This document shows positions 1 through 10,095 of a DNA stretch of 64,000 nt, one piece after another. The stretch lies in the NCBI RefSeq assembly GCF_013394305.1, contig NZ_AP019810.1:496001-560000 (forward strand). The letters run 5' to 3'. The translations under genes and the position numbers were made by a program. This stretch comes from Enterococcus mundtii. Lineage in GTDB: Bacteria; Bacillota; Bacilli; Lactobacillales; Enterococcaceae. The notes under the pieces were generated by a model. The model did not search any database, was not told the origin of the DNA, and saw only the letters and a list, made by a program, of their open reading frames with translations. Within the stretch, counting starts at the first letter, position 1; every line of letters starts with the position of its first letter.

Positions 1-2880
1 TTATTCGATCGTAGCCGTGTTATATAGCTTCCAATTGGCTGTTGCTCGTCCACTATAATCACCTACAGGCAACAGTTTTGAGCTATTTAACAATACACCC
101 GCATTTTCACTCATATTCAGCGTATAAACATAACCAGTCGGGGTCACACTCGCAGAATCAAACACTTTGATTGGTGAATTACCCAGATTTTGAACCGCAC
201 TCGTAGGACTTGTTTTCCAGACGAAAGAAAAAGGTGCGTTCGTTCCACTCGTGATCGAAAGTCCAACTGACCAATTTCTTGTTGTTCGTGGATCTCTCGA
301 ATCCCATACCTTTAATTCTAAGCTATTGCCCGCATCACGATCCAAGATCCCTTTACTTTGACGAACCTTTCGATTCGTCCATTTGAATGTACTTGGTGCC
401 TGCTCAAGTCTTAATTCTCCAGTGTAGTTTACCGTCAGATTCAATGACGCTGCCGGTTCTTCAGGTTTCGTCATTTTTCCGGAGGAGTAGACTTCAATGA
501 CAAATTTATTCTCACCATAATCAAAATATTTTGTTGGGATCACTAACTGTGTATTTGCGTTAAAATTTGTCGCCCCTGTTGTCGTGACATCAGAGAATGG
601 AACATCAGTGAGATAATTCGTTCCTTTTCTCACTTTGAAACTCAATCGATCGCCGATATCTAAATCTTTCCAATAAAATGTTCTTTTGTACCCAGGATCG
701 CGATTCGCAGAGATATCCAACGTCTCACTAAAATTGGTCACCGTATTGACATTTTCCCATGACAAAGCAGTAAATTGATCCGTTTTTCGAACCCAATAAT
801 ACACGGTATCGCCATAGTAGATGATGTTTGTTGTATCATTTGGTGTCGTTCCCACTGGATTTGCCAAGACTGAACTTCCGTAACTAGTTAGTGCATCCGC
901 TGACAATGTTCTTGTTGGTGCTGAATAACTCAGTGTCGCTGAATCTCCTGGATTGAGATTGATCGCGTTATTGGCTATTGTCGTGACCACTGTGATCACG
1001 CCAGTCGTTGTATTATTTGTCACGACTGTTGCTAAATTTGCTGGGGCAATCGTTGACGTCACCCCTGCAGCAGTCGTTTTCGTGATCGTCGGTGTGACTG
1101 TCGCATTTGTTGCCAAATTGACTGCTTTCGCATCAAGTACCGTCGTCCACCTCGTAGTATTCAAGGCTGCTTCACCTGTATTTACCTTGATCGTTGATTG
1201 GATCTTAGCTGGCTGCTCACTCATCAAATATTTACTTTTACTTGTATCTGTACTTGGAACAGTCACAGATGTATTGGCGTTGTCCAATACATTACTCGTC
1301 ACTGTCGCGCCTATCGGTATCGGCGGCTGAGTAAAAGCAAAACGAACTTGTCCTGATACGCTACCGTTGGCCGCTGTAAATCCCCAGTAGGCTCGATTGT
1401 TGTTGGTCGCTAATTGTAATTCCGAGTTCAAATCCCCCCAAGGTATCGTTGTGTCAGCAGTTTTTGCTCCATTGACAGGATTTCTAAATGAATACGTAAA
1501 GTTCCGTGTGTTGCTATTAAAGCTATAATTGAACTCGTACCATGTTCCATCTTGGACATTGGTACTGACAGCTCCATTAAGTGGGATCAAGCTGTTGTGT
1601 TTGATCCGTCCGGGATTGGCGAGGGTCAAAGTGAACCACTCATTTGCTCCTAAATCACCATTCACTGCATTGATTGGTTGATACGTTCGGCTTAGGTTAC
1701 CCGGAAAGGTATACGCCATATGTGGCGTACTTCCAGCAGGAATCTGTGCGTCATAGCGTGCTCTACCAGTTACTGCTTCATTGGCAAATAAATCAAATTC
1801 AACCGCAAATGAATTACGAATAGCTGTCGTTTCTGGCGTTCTCTGAGCCAATAACTCATAGTAGCCGCCAGTCGCTCCGTAGACACCCAAGTTTTGACCG
1901 TCGACACCTACCGCTCGTGAGTTCGTAATGGCCGTTGTTTTTCTTGCATCGTTATGCATGACAAACGCCACGCCATCTGCTTGTTGTGTGCCAAAATTGA
2001 CGTAGACACGTTGCGAAAAGGATTTTGTGAAATCCAAGCGATACGCGTCATTTGACCAAATCGACGTCCAGTTATTACTCCCCGAAAGAGAGATTTGTGA
2101 AAATGGTTTTCCGCCATTGTCATTTGTATTCGTGACATTTGAAACGACAGCCCCACCATTTGGTGCGGCAAAAGCGCCACTGATAGGGATAGCTCCCGGC
2201 GGTACGTATTGAGAACCTGTACCTGTTGCAAAAGCTTGGATTGCTCGTGCCTGGGGTGGTTGATAGTCAGAAGACGTCGAGCTTTGCTCTTCCGCTACTT
2301 TCGCTTCACTGGTTGCTTGCTGTGTCTCAGTTGTTTCCTGATTTTCTCCAGTTTCGCTATTTTCTTCAATGGTACCGCTCGTTACTTCGGTTGGTTGACT
2401 CCCTGAAGTACCTGACTGATCATTATTTTCTGGTTCAACAAGTGGAAGAATTTCTCCTTCAGGTGGTGTCAGATCCGTCAGTGTTCCATTTGCGGACTTG
2501 TACTTGACAAATAATCGAACAGGTTCAGTTGGTTTGGTAAAATGTAGGGTAGAAAATTGTTCTTCTGTCAACACCTGATTCTCAGTAATGGATTGATCAT
2601 CTATCATAAGTGGGATTTTTTCACCCTTAGAATCAATCAAATTTACGGAAAATTGTAACGCTTCAGATGAATTTTTTTCTAGTTTAAAACGCACCCCTTT
2701 ATTCGTGTCTTCGAGTGATAACGCCACTTCTCCATTATCGACCAACACATTTTTTGACTGCCTTTGATTGACATCAGCAAAAACAGAAGAGCAAACGCCT
2801 CCAATAAAGAACACCACAATAATAATGAACGTTATAAAAAACGGTCGCGTATTGGTTTGAATTCCATTCCTTATCCCCAC
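1..2880 (-). CDS. Secreted WxL-domain surface protein with a legume-type lectin domain
   Basis: Probably a surface-displayed carbohydrate-binding protein. The 959-residue product starts at GTG (2880), placed by an AGGAGGT site 8 bases upstream; no ATG lies nearby. Residues 1-36 form a signal peptide ending SSVFA. A Ser/Thr/Glu-rich linker (about 150-210) leads into an L-type lectin-like domain (about 213-515) with the motifs ADGVAFVMHND and NSFAVEFDLF. Immunoglobulin-like segments follow, and residues from about 830 form a WxL wall-binding domain ending near ANWKLYN. There is no LPXTG, so attachment should be non-covalent, as known for WxL proteins. WxL genes usually sit in clusters with DUF916 and small WxL partners; any such genes lie beyond the left edge. 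Family assignment is firm, ligand unknown. Confidence 0.85.
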   Translation of the reverse strand: MGIRNGIQTNTRPFFITFIIIVVFFIGGVCSSVFADVNQRQSKNVLVDNGEVALSLEDTNKGVRFKLEKNSSEALQFSVNLIDSKGEKIPLMIDDQSITENQVLTEEQFSTLHFTKPTEPVRLFVKYKSANGTLTDLTPPEGEILPLVEPENNDQSGTSGSQPTEVTSGTIEENSETGENQETTETQQATSEAKVAEEQSSTSSDYQPPQARAIQAFATGTGSQYVPPGAIPISGAFAAPNGGAVVSNVTNTNDNGGKPFSQISLSGSNNWTSIWSNDAYRLDFTKSFSQRVYVNFGTQQADGVAFVMHNDARKTTAITNSRAVGVDGQNLGVYGATGGYYELLAQRTPETTAIRNSFAVEFDLFANEAVTGRARYDAQIPAGSTPHMAYTFPGNLSRTYQPINAVNGDLGANEWFTLTLANPGRIKHNSLIPLNGAVSTNVQDGTWYEFNYSFNSNTRNFTYSFRNPVNGAKTADTTIPWGDLNSELQLATNNNRAYWGFTAANGSVSGQVRFAFTQPPIPIGATVTSNVLDNANTSVTVPSTDTSKSKYLMSEQPAKIQSTIKVNTGEAALNTTRWTTVLDAKAVNLATNATVTPTITKTTAAGVTSTIAPANLATVVTNNTTTGVITVVTTIANNAINLNPGDSATLSYSAPTRTLSADALTSYGSSVLANPVGTTPNDTTNIIYYGDTVYYWVRKTDQFTALSWENVNTVTNFSETLDISANRDPGYKRTFYWKDLDIGDRLSFKVRKGTNYLTDVPFSDVTTTGATNFNANTQLVIPTKYFDYGENKFVIEVYSSGKMTKPEEPAASLNLTVNYTGELRLEQAPSTFKWTNRKVRQSKGILDRDAGNSLELKVWDSRDPRTTRNWSVGLSITSGTNAPFSFVWKTSPTSAVQNLGNSPIKVFDSASVTPTGYVYTLNMSENAGVLLNSSKLLPVGDYSGRATANWKLYNTATIE

Positions 2881-3375
2881 AAACTTTACCTCCTTTGTCC
2901 AAACTATCGCAATTTGAATATAGAAGACTTTTAAAAAGTCGTTACTTTTATCATTTTTTCAAATAGCCTTTGAGATCAGGTCCATTTCTACTAGATTTCA
3001 CTAGAAAATGAAAATTTATCAAAGACTATTATGTAAAAACAACGGAGAAACTAAGCGAGTTACCCAAAATAAAAAAATAAAACTATGTATAATCTAACTA
3101 TTCTCTTACGATATCTCTCATCAAAAAAATAATAACATACTTTATTTTTTAAATGAATTTTTATGCTTATAACATTATGTATTTAGAGAACGATAACTAT
3201 AATAAAACACTTCAATACCAATAGTTGGAAACGCAATCACAAAACATTAATATTTATGAACAAACAATGAATACGATGCTCATTGTATGCACGACTCGCT
3301 TTTTTAATCAACTAATAGGTTGCTTTGATTTTCCCCACACTAAAATTCTGCAAAGCAACTAAATTTACGATTGCT
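2881..3375. other. AT-rich intergenic region
   Basis: About 500 bases without a credible gene. It must hold the promoter of the WxL lectin gene, but I see no convincing -35/-10 pair. A 9-bp inverted repeat (GTTGCTTTG near 3320 and CAAAGCAAC near 3352) lies beyond the phosphoketolase terminator and lacks a T-run. Confidence 0.5.
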
Positions 3376-3420
3376 AAAAAAACACTAGTAAAGGCAGATA
3401 GATCCGCGTTTTACTAGTGT
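3376..3420 (-). terminator. Rho-independent terminator of xpkA
   Basis: Read on the minus strand: an 11-bp perfect stem ACACTAGTAAA / TTTACTAGTGT with a 17-18 base loop, followed directly by seven T residues. It begins 12 bases after the xpkA stop. Confidence 0.9.
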
Positions 3421-3432
3421 CATTCTTAGTTA

Positions 3433-5808
3433 TTATTCCTTCACCCGAGCTAACTCCGTCCATTTCCAGTTTTCCACTACTGGCAGATCATGACCTTCTT
3501 TCCGAATATACTCTCGATGTGCTTTCAATTGTTGCGTCATTTCCTCAGAAAAAGCTGTTGCTTCTTCACCGTACACAGTTACCGCTGCATGTTGCGCTAA
3601 GTGGAAACGATCCAACTCACTAAAGACACGCATATCAAACGGTGTAGTGATATCGCCATTTTCTCGATAACCATGAACCATCAATTGGTGATTGTGCCGT
3701 AAGAAGAAAATATCCCGGATCATGCCTTCATAGCCATGGAAAGCAAACAGAATTGGTTTGTCTTTCGTAAAGAACGTGTCAAACACTTCATCACTTAGTC
3801 CTCTCCGATCAACGGATGGGTGTCTTAACTTCAAGATATCCACCACGTTGATAAAGCGGATTTTTAGTTGTGGAAATGCTTGATTCAATAGCGAGACTGC
3901 CGCAAGTGCTTCAAGGTTTGGTTCTGTGCCTGCTGCTGCGACCACTAGATCTGGCTCTTCATTCGCAGAAACCGTACTAGCCCACTCGATGATTTTCAAC
4001 CCCTCATTGGCTAGTTCTTCTGCTTCTGTTGCAGAATAAAATTGCGGACGTGGATGTTTACTGGAAATAATCAAGTTGATGACTTGCTCTTCTTGCAACG
4101 CACGATCCATCACAGCCATCAAACTATTCGCATCTGCAGGCAAGTATTCGCGAATAAACTCTGCTTTCTTCTCTGCTAGATGGGTCAACACACCAGGATC
4201 TTGGTGGGTATACCCATTGTGATCTTGTTGAAAAACAGTCGATGTGGCAATCAAGTTCAATGAAGGATAGTTTTTCCGCCAAGGCTGATCACTAGCTTTA
4301 CGCATCCACTTGAAGTGTTGCGTCAACATCGAGTCAACCACACGTAAAAAAGATTCGTAACTAGCAAAGAACCCGTGTCGCCCTGTCAAAACATACCCTT
4401 CTAAAAATCCTTCTGCTTGATGTTCCGACAGTTGTCCATCAATGACCCTTCCTACAGAAGACTGCCACTCATCTGAAGCATCTTTAGGTTCCAACCATTG
4501 TCGATCTGTCACTTCAAAGACTTTATTCAAGCGATTGGATTTTGTTTCATCCGGGCCAAAGATCCGAAAATTGGTTGGGTTCTTCGTGATTACATCTCTG
4601 GCTTGTTCTCCAAAGACCATCATATCTTGCGCAACAACAGCTCCTGGTGTTGCAGTATCCACGGCATAGTTTTTCCAATCAGGCATAACTAACGGTTTGG
4701 GATCGATTCCGCCATTTGTGATTGGATTTGTCGACATCCGACGATTGCCTTTCGGTGAAAGATCTTTGATTTCTTGTTTGATTCTTCCTTGTTCATCAAA
4801 CAGCTCTTCCGGACGATAAGATTGTAACCAATCAATCAAATGATCGACGTGTTCCATATGCTCAGAATCGACTGGAATCGGTACTTGATGCGCACGAAAC
4901 GTTCCTTCCACTTGTTCATTTTCCCACGTCTTTGGTCCTGTCCAGCCTTTTGGCGTCCGAAAAATAATGACGGGCCATCTTGGCATCGTGGCTGATTCCG
5001 CAGGTGCTTGTCTTGCTTCGTTTTGGATTTCTTTGATTTCTTCGATCACTGTATCTAGCGTTAAAGCCAGGATGTGATGAACAACCTCTGGATCTGTTCC
5101 CTCAACAAAATATGGTTTCCAACCCATTCCTTCGAAATACTTTCGAAGATCCTCATCACTCTTGCGGGCAAGGATGGTTGGATTAGAAATTTTTCCGCCA
5201 TTCAAATTCAAAATTGGTAACACCGCACCGTCATTGACCGGATTGATAAAGACATTTGAAAACCAACCGCCAGCTAATGGACCTGTTTCTGCTTCGCCAT
5301 CGCCTACAACTGTCGCCGCGATCACATCCGGATGATCAAGGATCGCACCTGTCGCATGGGCAAGTGAATAGCCAAGTTCTCCACCTTCATGGATCGATCC
5401 TGGTGTTTCCGGCGCAGCATGGGATGCAATCCCGCCAGGATAAGAAAACACCCGACATAAATGTGCCAATCCGGCTTCATCTTCTGTAAATTCAGGATAG
5501 ATCTCACTGTAACTGCCATCAATATAAGAATTGGATACCATCACTTGTCCACCATGACCAGGGCCCTCTATGTAAAACATATCCAAATCGTATTTATTGA
5601 TGACACGATTTAAATGTGCATACACAAAATTTTGTCCAGCAATCGTTCCCCAATGCCCAATAGGATGTGTCTTTACATCGTCTTTAGTTAATGGACGGCG
5701 TAATAATGGATTATCTTTTAAATACATTTGAGCAACAGAAATATAATTTGCAGCCCGCCACCAAGCATCTAATTGTTCGAATTCTATTTGTTTGTCTACG
5801 TTTGTCAT
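3433..5808 (-). CDS. xpkA: Xylulose-5-phosphate/fructose-6-phosphate phosphoketolase
   Basis: Thiamine-diphosphate enzyme that cleaves xylulose 5-phosphate with phosphate to acetyl phosphate and glyceraldehyde 3-phosphate; the key step of heterofermentative pentose use. The 791-residue length fits the family (about 790). Visible motifs include [16 protein letters not shown] and the cofactor-binding [11 protein letters not shown]. The open frame extends upstream to 5889, but the start chosen (5808, MTNVDKQ) has AAAGGGGTG 6 bases before it, and the extra residues overlap a hairpin. It follows araA on the same strand across 263 bases, so arabinose-derived xylulose 5-phosphate can be consumed by the adjacent gene product. 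The enzyme is cytoplasmic. Confidence 0.96.
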   Translation of the reverse strand: MTNVDKQIEFEQLDAWWRAANYISVAQMYLKDNPLLRRPLTKDDVKTHPIGHWGTIAGQNFVYAHLNRVINKYDLDMFYIEGPGHGGQVMVSNSYIDGSYSEIYPEFTEDEAGLAHLCRVFSYPGGIASHAAPETPGSIHEGGELGYSLAHATGAILDHPDVIAATVVGDGEAETGPLAGGWFSNVFINPVNDGAVLPILNLNGGKISNPTILARKSDEDLRKYFEGMGWKPYFVEGTDPEVVHHILALTLDTVIEEIKEIQNEARQAPAESATMPRWPVIIFRTPKGWTGPKTWENEQVEGTFRAHQVPIPVDSEHMEHVDHLIDWLQSYRPEELFDEQGRIKQEIKDLSPKGNRRMSTNPITNGGIDPKPLVMPDWKNYAVDTATPGAVVAQDMMVFGEQARDVITKNPTNFRIFGPDETKSNRLNKVFEVTDRQWLEPKDASDEWQSSVGRVIDGQLSEHQAEGFLEGYVLTGRHGFFASYESFLRVVDSMLTQHFKWMRKASDQPWRKNYPSLNLIATSTVFQQDHNGYTHQDPGVLTHLAEKKAEFIREYLPADANSLMAVMDRALQEEQVINLIISSKHPRPQFYSATEAEELANEGLKIIEWASTVSANEEPDLVVAAAGTEPNLEALAAVSLLNQAFPQLKIRFINVVDILKLRHPSVDRRGLSDEVFDTFFTKDKPILFAFHGYEGMIRDIFFLRHNHQLMVHGYRENGDITTPFDMRVFSELDRFHLAQHAAVTVYGEEATAFSEEMTQQLKAHREYIRKEGHDLPVVENWKWTELARVKE

Positions 5809-5849
5809 ATCGAACACCCCTTTAATCATTGCTAGTCCTACGAAAGAAC

Positions 5850-5889
5850 AAAAAATGAGTCTGGCCTTTACCAGAGTGTCCAGACTCAT
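5850..5889 (-). terminator. Hairpin with T-run in the araA-xpkA gap (terminator or attenuator)
   Basis: On the minus strand ATGAGTCTGG pairs with CCAGACTCAT (10 bp perfect, 15-base loop) and is followed by six T residues. It lies 41 bases upstream of the xpkA start, inside what would be the xpkA leader. It may end the ara operon transcript or act as an attenuator; no alternative pairing partner was found by eye. Confidence 0.7.
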
Positions 5890-6071
5890 CTTCGTCGCTT
5901 CTTTCGACTGCTCGTATGTGCTATCCCTTAATCAGCTGATAACATTACGGTATTTATTTAACTTTAACTTGAATCTCTAAGAAATGACATCATAACGCTC
6001 TACTTCTTTGAAAAAGAGTGTTTGACGTAAGTTTTTCTAAAGTCCCAAAGTTCTTCAATTGATCATTTCAC

Positions 6072-7496
6072 TTATTTGATGACGATATCTTCTAAATCAA
6101 CCAAGCGCGCCCATGTTTGGATCTGATCAGTAGTAAGGTGCAATGACACAACGGTATGGTGTCCGCCACCTGTGCGGATCCAAGCACCTACTCCCTCATG
6201 GAAATTCGGTTTGACTTTCCAAAGTACGCGTGCCACTGGTAAATGTGGGGCTTCTTCTGTTGGTTCGAAGGCTTCCACTTCATTGATCAGCAATTTATAA
6301 TGCGTGCCAAAATCTGCCATGGAAACCACGACACCATCGCCTGCTTTACCGTCAAACACCAAACGAGCCGGATCTTCTCGATCACCCATCGATAATGGCG
6401 AAACAACGATTTTTGGTCGATTGACTGCCAATGTCGGATCTACTTCCATCATGTGAGATTGTAAAATTGCTTCTTTTCCTGGCGTCAATTCATACGTGTA
6501 ATCTTCCATAAAACCTGTGTCTTTGTTTTGTGCCATGATTTTTAACATCCGATCCAAAGCAGCTGTTTTCCAATCCCCCTCACCGGCAAATCCGTAGCCT
6601 TCTGCCATTAACCGTTGGACTGCCAAGCCAGGTAATTGTTGCATACCGTAAAGATCTTCAAAGTTTGTTGTGAAAGCATTATAATTGCCCGCTTCCAAGA
6701 AACGTCTGATCCCGATTTCTTGTTTTGCTTGTACTTTGACATGTGCTTCCCAAGTGTCATGGTCATAATCTGCATAATCAAAATCATAAAGTTGTTTATA
6801 TTCTTCAAATAATGACGCTACCTCTTCATCAGTGACTTCATCGATCACTTTGACTAAATCGCCGATCCCATAATAGTCGACCACCCAGCCAAACTGGATC
6901 TGTGCTTCTACTTTGTCTCCTTCGGTCACAGCCACATTACGCATATTGTCTCCAAACCGAGCAACCTTGATCGAGAAGCTTTCATTATAAGCCACAGCCA
7001 CGTGCATCCAGTCTGAGATCTGACGTTGCACATCTTCGGATTGCCAATGACCTACCACGATTTCATTTTTCTTATTGAGTCGTGCATTGATAAAACCATA
7101 TTCCCGATCCCCGTGGGCTGCTTGGTTCAAGTTCATAAAGTCCATGTCGATCGTTTCCCAAGGAATACTCTCATTAAATTGCGTAGCTAAATGCAACAAA
7201 GGCTTTTGTAATAACTGCGTGCCACGAATCCACATTTTTGCTGGGGAGAAAGTATGCATCCAAGTGATCACACCTGCTACTCGCTCCTGGTAATTCGCTT
7301 CTTTCATGATCGAGGTGATCGTATCAGCAGTTACTGCTAGTTCTTTTAGTACGATCGGATAAGGCAACGTTTGTTGATCATTTAGTGCCGTAACGATCGT
7401 CTCTGCATTCTTTTTGACCTGCGCTAACGCTTCTTCCCCGTATAGATGTTGTGAACCTACGACGAACCAAAATTCTTTTTTACTGATTGCTAACAT
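6072..7496 (-). CDS. araA: L-arabinose isomerase
   Basis: Interconverts L-arabinose and L-ribulose, the first step of the bacterial arabinose pathway; cytoplasmic and metal dependent. The 474-residue product has the family N-terminus (KKEFWFVVGSQHLYG), the FAGEGDWKTAAL segment and the metal-site TGGGHHTVV near the C-terminus. The start at 7496 follows GAGGAG with good spacing; a longer frame to 7550 would overlap araD and is rejected. The gene lies 13 bases after araD, third in the araB-araD-araA operon, and should be controlled by AraR from the araB promoter. Confidence 0.97.
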   Translation of the reverse strand: MLAISKKEFWFVVGSQHLYGEEALAQVKKNAETIVTALNDQQTLPYPIVLKELAVTADTITSIMKEANYQERVAGVITWMHTFSPAKMWIRGTQLLQKPLLHLATQFNESIPWETIDMDFMNLNQAAHGDREYGFINARLNKKNEIVVGHWQSEDVQRQISDWMHVAVAYNESFSIKVARFGDNMRNVAVTEGDKVEAQIQFGWVVDYYGIGDLVKVIDEVTDEEVASLFEEYKQLYDFDYADYDHDTWEAHVKVQAKQEIGIRRFLEAGNYNAFTTNFEDLYGMQQLPGLAVQRLMAEGYGFAGEGDWKTAALDRMLKIMAQNKDTGFMEDYTYELTPGKEAILQSHMMEVDPTLAVNRPKIVVSPLSMGDREDPARLVFDGKAGDGVVVSMADFGTHYKLLINEVEAFEPTEEAPHLPVARVLWKVKPNFHEGVGAWIRTGGGHHTVVSLHLTTDQIQTWARLVDLEDIVIK

Positions 7497-7509
7497 GATT
7501 GTAACTCCT

Positions 7510-8214
7510 CTATTTTTTATTTTTTTGGCCATAATACGCATCTTTACCATGCTTGCGTAAATAATGTTTATCTAATATTCGTTGGGGCAATGGTTCAGAA
7601 AAACTATTCAATTGGCGAGTAAATAAGTTCATTTTCGCCACTTCATCCAGTACAACGGCATTCATCACCGCTTGGGAAGCATCTTTCCCCCAAGTAAATG
7701 GTCCATGGCCATGTAACAACACTCCTGGAATTGCTATGATATCAATATTTCTATTTTGGAATGTCTCAATGATCACATTGCCGGTTTCATGTTCATAACC
7801 AGCATCGATTTCTTCTTGTGATAAAAATCTTGCACAAGGAACGCTCCCATAAAAAGTATCTGCATGAGTCGTACCCATGGCGGGTAGATCGATACCCGCT
7901 TGTGCCCAGATCGTTGCCCACGTCGAATGCGTATGACAAATCCCACCAATTTCCGGGAAATGTTTGTAGAGAACCGCATGTGTCGGTGTATCGGAAGATG
8001 GATTTAGTTCACCTTCGATGACTTGATTATTCAAATCAACAACGACCATATCTGCTGCTTTCATTTCCTCATAACTCACGCCGCTAGGCTTGATGACAAA
8101 ATAACCCGTTTCCCGATCAAATGCACTCACATTCCCCCATGTGTATTTGATCAGTCCTTGTTTTGGTAAAGCTAAATTCGCTTGATAAACAGATTCTTTC
8201 AGACTTTCTAACAT
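7510..8214 (-). CDS. araD: L-ribulose-5-phosphate 4-epimerase
   Basis: Class II aldolase-fold, zinc-dependent enzyme that epimerises L-ribulose 5-phosphate to D-xylulose 5-phosphate, the substrate of XpkA. The 234-residue length matches the family. Visible features are [11 protein letters not shown] near residue 28, the zinc-ligand HTHST motif (about 95-99), HADTFYG (about 117) and [11 protein letters not shown]. Its start overlaps the end of araB by 7 bases and has AAGGAGTG upstream, suggesting translational coupling. Confidence 0.97.
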   Translation of the reverse strand: MLESLKESVYQANLALPKQGLIKYTWGNVSAFDRETGYFVIKPSGVSYEEMKAADMVVVDLNNQVIEGELNPSSDTPTHAVLYKHFPEIGGICHTHSTWATIWAQAGIDLPAMGTTHADTFYGSVPCARFLSQEEIDAGYEHETGNVIIETFQNRNIDIIAIPGVLLHGHGPFTWGKDASQAVMNAVVLDEVAKMNLFTRQLNSFSEPLPQRILDKHYLRKHGKDAYYGQKNKK

Positions 8215-9833
8215 TCTCTCACTCCTTCTTCCATTGATACGATCGCGGATGCTTCGATAGGCAATCCTTTTTCATACAGCTCAATAAATTTTTCGTAACC
8301 TTTTAAATCTGCCTCTTTAGGCTCGATCGTCAGACCTTCACTAGTTGAAAATACCTCTTTTGCTAAAAATTCTTCCAAAGTCATGCCGTCTGCCGATCGG
8401 AGATAAGCAGCTAATAAGGCAATCCCCCAAGCGCCTCCTTCTCCGGCTGTTTCCATGACTGTGACAGGTGCTTCCATTGCTGAAGCTAAAATCGTTTGAG
8501 CAACTTTCGGCGTTTTAAAGATCCCGCCATGTGCGACTAAACGATCGATCGTGACTTGTTCGGATTTAAGAATCTCCATCCCTAGACGCATCGCCCCAAA
8601 AGCACTTGAAAGGTGCATCCGCATAAAATTCGCTAAATCAAACTTACTATCCGACTGTCGCACGAATAATGGTCTTCCTTGTTCCATTTTTGTGATGTTT
8701 TCTCCTGAGTGGTACCCGTAGCTGAGTAATCCTCCACAGTCACTCTCTCCTTGTAGCGCTTTCAAAAATAAGGTTTCATAAATCTGCTGTGTATCGATCG
8801 TCACGCCAAGACTCTCACTGAACTCTTTGAAAATCTTGACCCATGCGTTGATTTCTGATGAGCAATTGTTTGTATGCACCATTGCAACAGGGCTTCCGTC
8901 AGGTGTTGTTACTTGGTCGATTTCTGGATGGATATTTACTAACTCTTTATCCAATACGATCATTGCAAAAGCCGATGTCCCAGCTGAAACATTCCCTGTG
9001 CGTAGCCCCACACTGTTCGTTGCGACCATGCCGGTGCCGGCATCCCCTTCTGGTGGGCAAACAGGAATCCCTGCAGATAAGTTACCGGATAGATCTAAGA
9101 GCTTGGCTCCCTTTTCAGTCAGCGTCCCTGCAACCTCACCAGCTAAACGAATTTCTGGAAGAAGCGTTTCTAAAGGTTGCATAAAACCTTCTGCTTGTGC
9201 CAATTGATCAAAAATAGCAATCTTTTGTGCATCATATCCCTTCGTTTGACGATCAATCGGAAACATTCCTGAAGCATCTCCAACTCCTAATACTTTTTGT
9301 CCGGTCAACTGCCAATGGATATACCCAGCTAATGTTGTAAAGTAACTAAGATCTTTTAGATGTGTTTCTTTATTTAAAATTGCTTGATATAGATGGGCAA
9401 TGCTCCAACGCTGTGGAATCGTATAATGAAAGGCTTTGCTCAATTTTTCTTCTGCCTCTGCGGTAATGGCATTGCGCCACGTGCGAAAAGGAACAAGCAA
9501 TTCATCGTGCTGATCAAATGCTAAATAACCGTGCATCATTGCGCTAAAGCCGATCGCTCCTATCGTAGTCAGTGTCGTATCATACTCTTCAGAAACCACA
9601 TCGACTAATTGCTGATAACTCGATTGTAACCCCTTCCAAATCTCGTCAAGTGAATAGGTCCAAATACCGTTTTCTAACTGGTTTTCCCAATCGTAACTTC
9701 CAGCTGCAATCGGCTCATAGTGTTGATCGATCAGCACTGCTTTGATTCTCGTCGAACCTAGCTCAATACCTAGTGCTGTTTGTCCTGTGCGAATCGCTTC
9801 TATTCGTTTCAGCCTAGTTTCTTTCGCTTCGAT
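8208..9833 (-). CDS. araB: L-ribulokinase with an apparent non-standard ATC start
   Basis: FGGY-family kinase that phosphorylates L-ribulose with ATP. The family N-terminal motif [14 protein letters not shown] is encoded upstream of the first in-frame GTG (9737), so the gene must begin earlier. No ATG, GTG or TTG occurs in frame between the upstream TAA and that motif. The codon best placed behind AAGGGGG (8-base gap) is ATC at 9833, giving 541 residues, normal for AraB. ATC might be a mutated or miscalled ATG, or a rare real initiator; CTG or ATA further in are weaker options. Other motifs seen are the [10 protein letters not shown] segment, [19 protein letters not shown] and [14 protein letters not shown]. 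First gene of araBDA. Confidence 0.9.
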   Translation of the reverse strand: MEAKETRLKRIEAIRTGQTALGIELGSTRIKAVLIDQHYEPIAAGSYDWENQLENGIWTYSLDEIWKGLQSSYQQLVDVVSEEYDTTLTTIGAIGFSAMMHGYLAFDQHDELLVPFRTWRNAITAEAEEKLSKAFHYTIPQRWSIAHLYQAILNKETHLKDLSYFTTLAGYIHWQLTGQKVLGVGDASGMFPIDRQTKGYDAQKIAIFDQLAQAEGFMQPLETLLPEIRLAGEVAGTLTEKGAKLLDLSGNLSAGIPVCPPEGDAGTGMVATNSVGLRTGNVSAGTSAFAMIVLDKELVNIHPEIDQVTTPDGSPVAMVHTNNCSSEINAWVKIFKEFSESLGVTIDTQQIYETLFLKALQGESDCGGLLSYGYHSGENITKMEQGRPLFVRQSDSKFDLANFMRMHLSSAFGAMRLGMEILKSEQVTIDRLVAHGGIFKTPKVAQTILASAMEAPVTVMETAGEGGAWGIALLAAYLRSADGMTLEEFLAKEVFSTSEGLTIEPKEADLKGYEKFIELYEKGLPIEASAIVSMEEGVREC

Positions 9834-9870
9834 GTCAAACGCCCCCTTAGTTTCTCTTTATGATAGTTAC

Positions 9871-9900
9871 AGTATAAAACCTTTTGTACGTACATGTCAA
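9871..9900 (-). promoter_or_regulatory. araBDA promoter
   Basis: On the minus strand TTGACA (9895-9900), an 18-base spacer and TATACT (9871-9876). The -10 lies 38 bases upstream of the presumed araB start. The spacer is occupied by an AraR operator. Confidence 0.85.
9882..9897. promoter_or_regulatory. AraR operator 1
   Basis: TTTTGTACGTACATGT closely matches the B. subtilis AraR box (ATTTGTACGTACAAAT; looser form ANTTGTNCGTNCAANT). It overlaps the -35 and spacer of the araB promoter, so bound AraR would block RNA polymerase. Confidence 0.85.
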
Positions 9901-9913
9901 TACAAACATAGTT

Positions 9914-9929
9914 ATTTGTTCGTACATAA
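9914..9929. promoter_or_regulatory. AraR operator 2
   Basis: ATTTGTTCGTACATAA is a second match to the AraR box, centred 32 bp (about three helical turns) upstream of operator 1. This places the two on the same helix face and suggests cooperative repression. Confidence 0.8.
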
Positions 9930-9969
9930 ATCCTTTTTCTTTTTCCTGATAAATTCACATTTATCATAT

Positions 9970-10010
9970 AAAAAAGGCAAAGAGAGTAATTTCCTCCTCT
10001 TTACCTTTTT
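9970..10010 (-). terminator. Terminator of araR
   Basis: On the minus strand AAAAAGGTAAAGAG pairs with CTCTTTGCCTTTTT (one mismatch, 12-base loop) ending in a T-run. It lies 85 bases after the araR stop and separates araR from the araB promoter. Confidence 0.8.
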
Positions 10011-10095
10011 AAGAGCAAATAATCTTGCTAGACATTGACTAATGTTCATTAAATAAATTTTTATCGTATTTGGTACACTTATCGTTTTCCCTCAG

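Noticed and set aside
953-1330. Plus-strand open frame opposite the WxL gene
   Set aside because: Hydrophobic composition arises from the complement of Thr/Asn/Ala codons; no ribosome site.
3316-3362. Inverted repeat GTTGCTTTG/CAAAGCAAC as a functional element
   Set aside because: Short stem, long loop, no T-run and no repeat elsewhere; could be chance.
3433-5889. Extended xpkA start at 5889
   Set aside because: The extra 27 residues overlap a hairpin with T-run, and the internal ATG at 5808 has the ribosome site and the family N-terminus.
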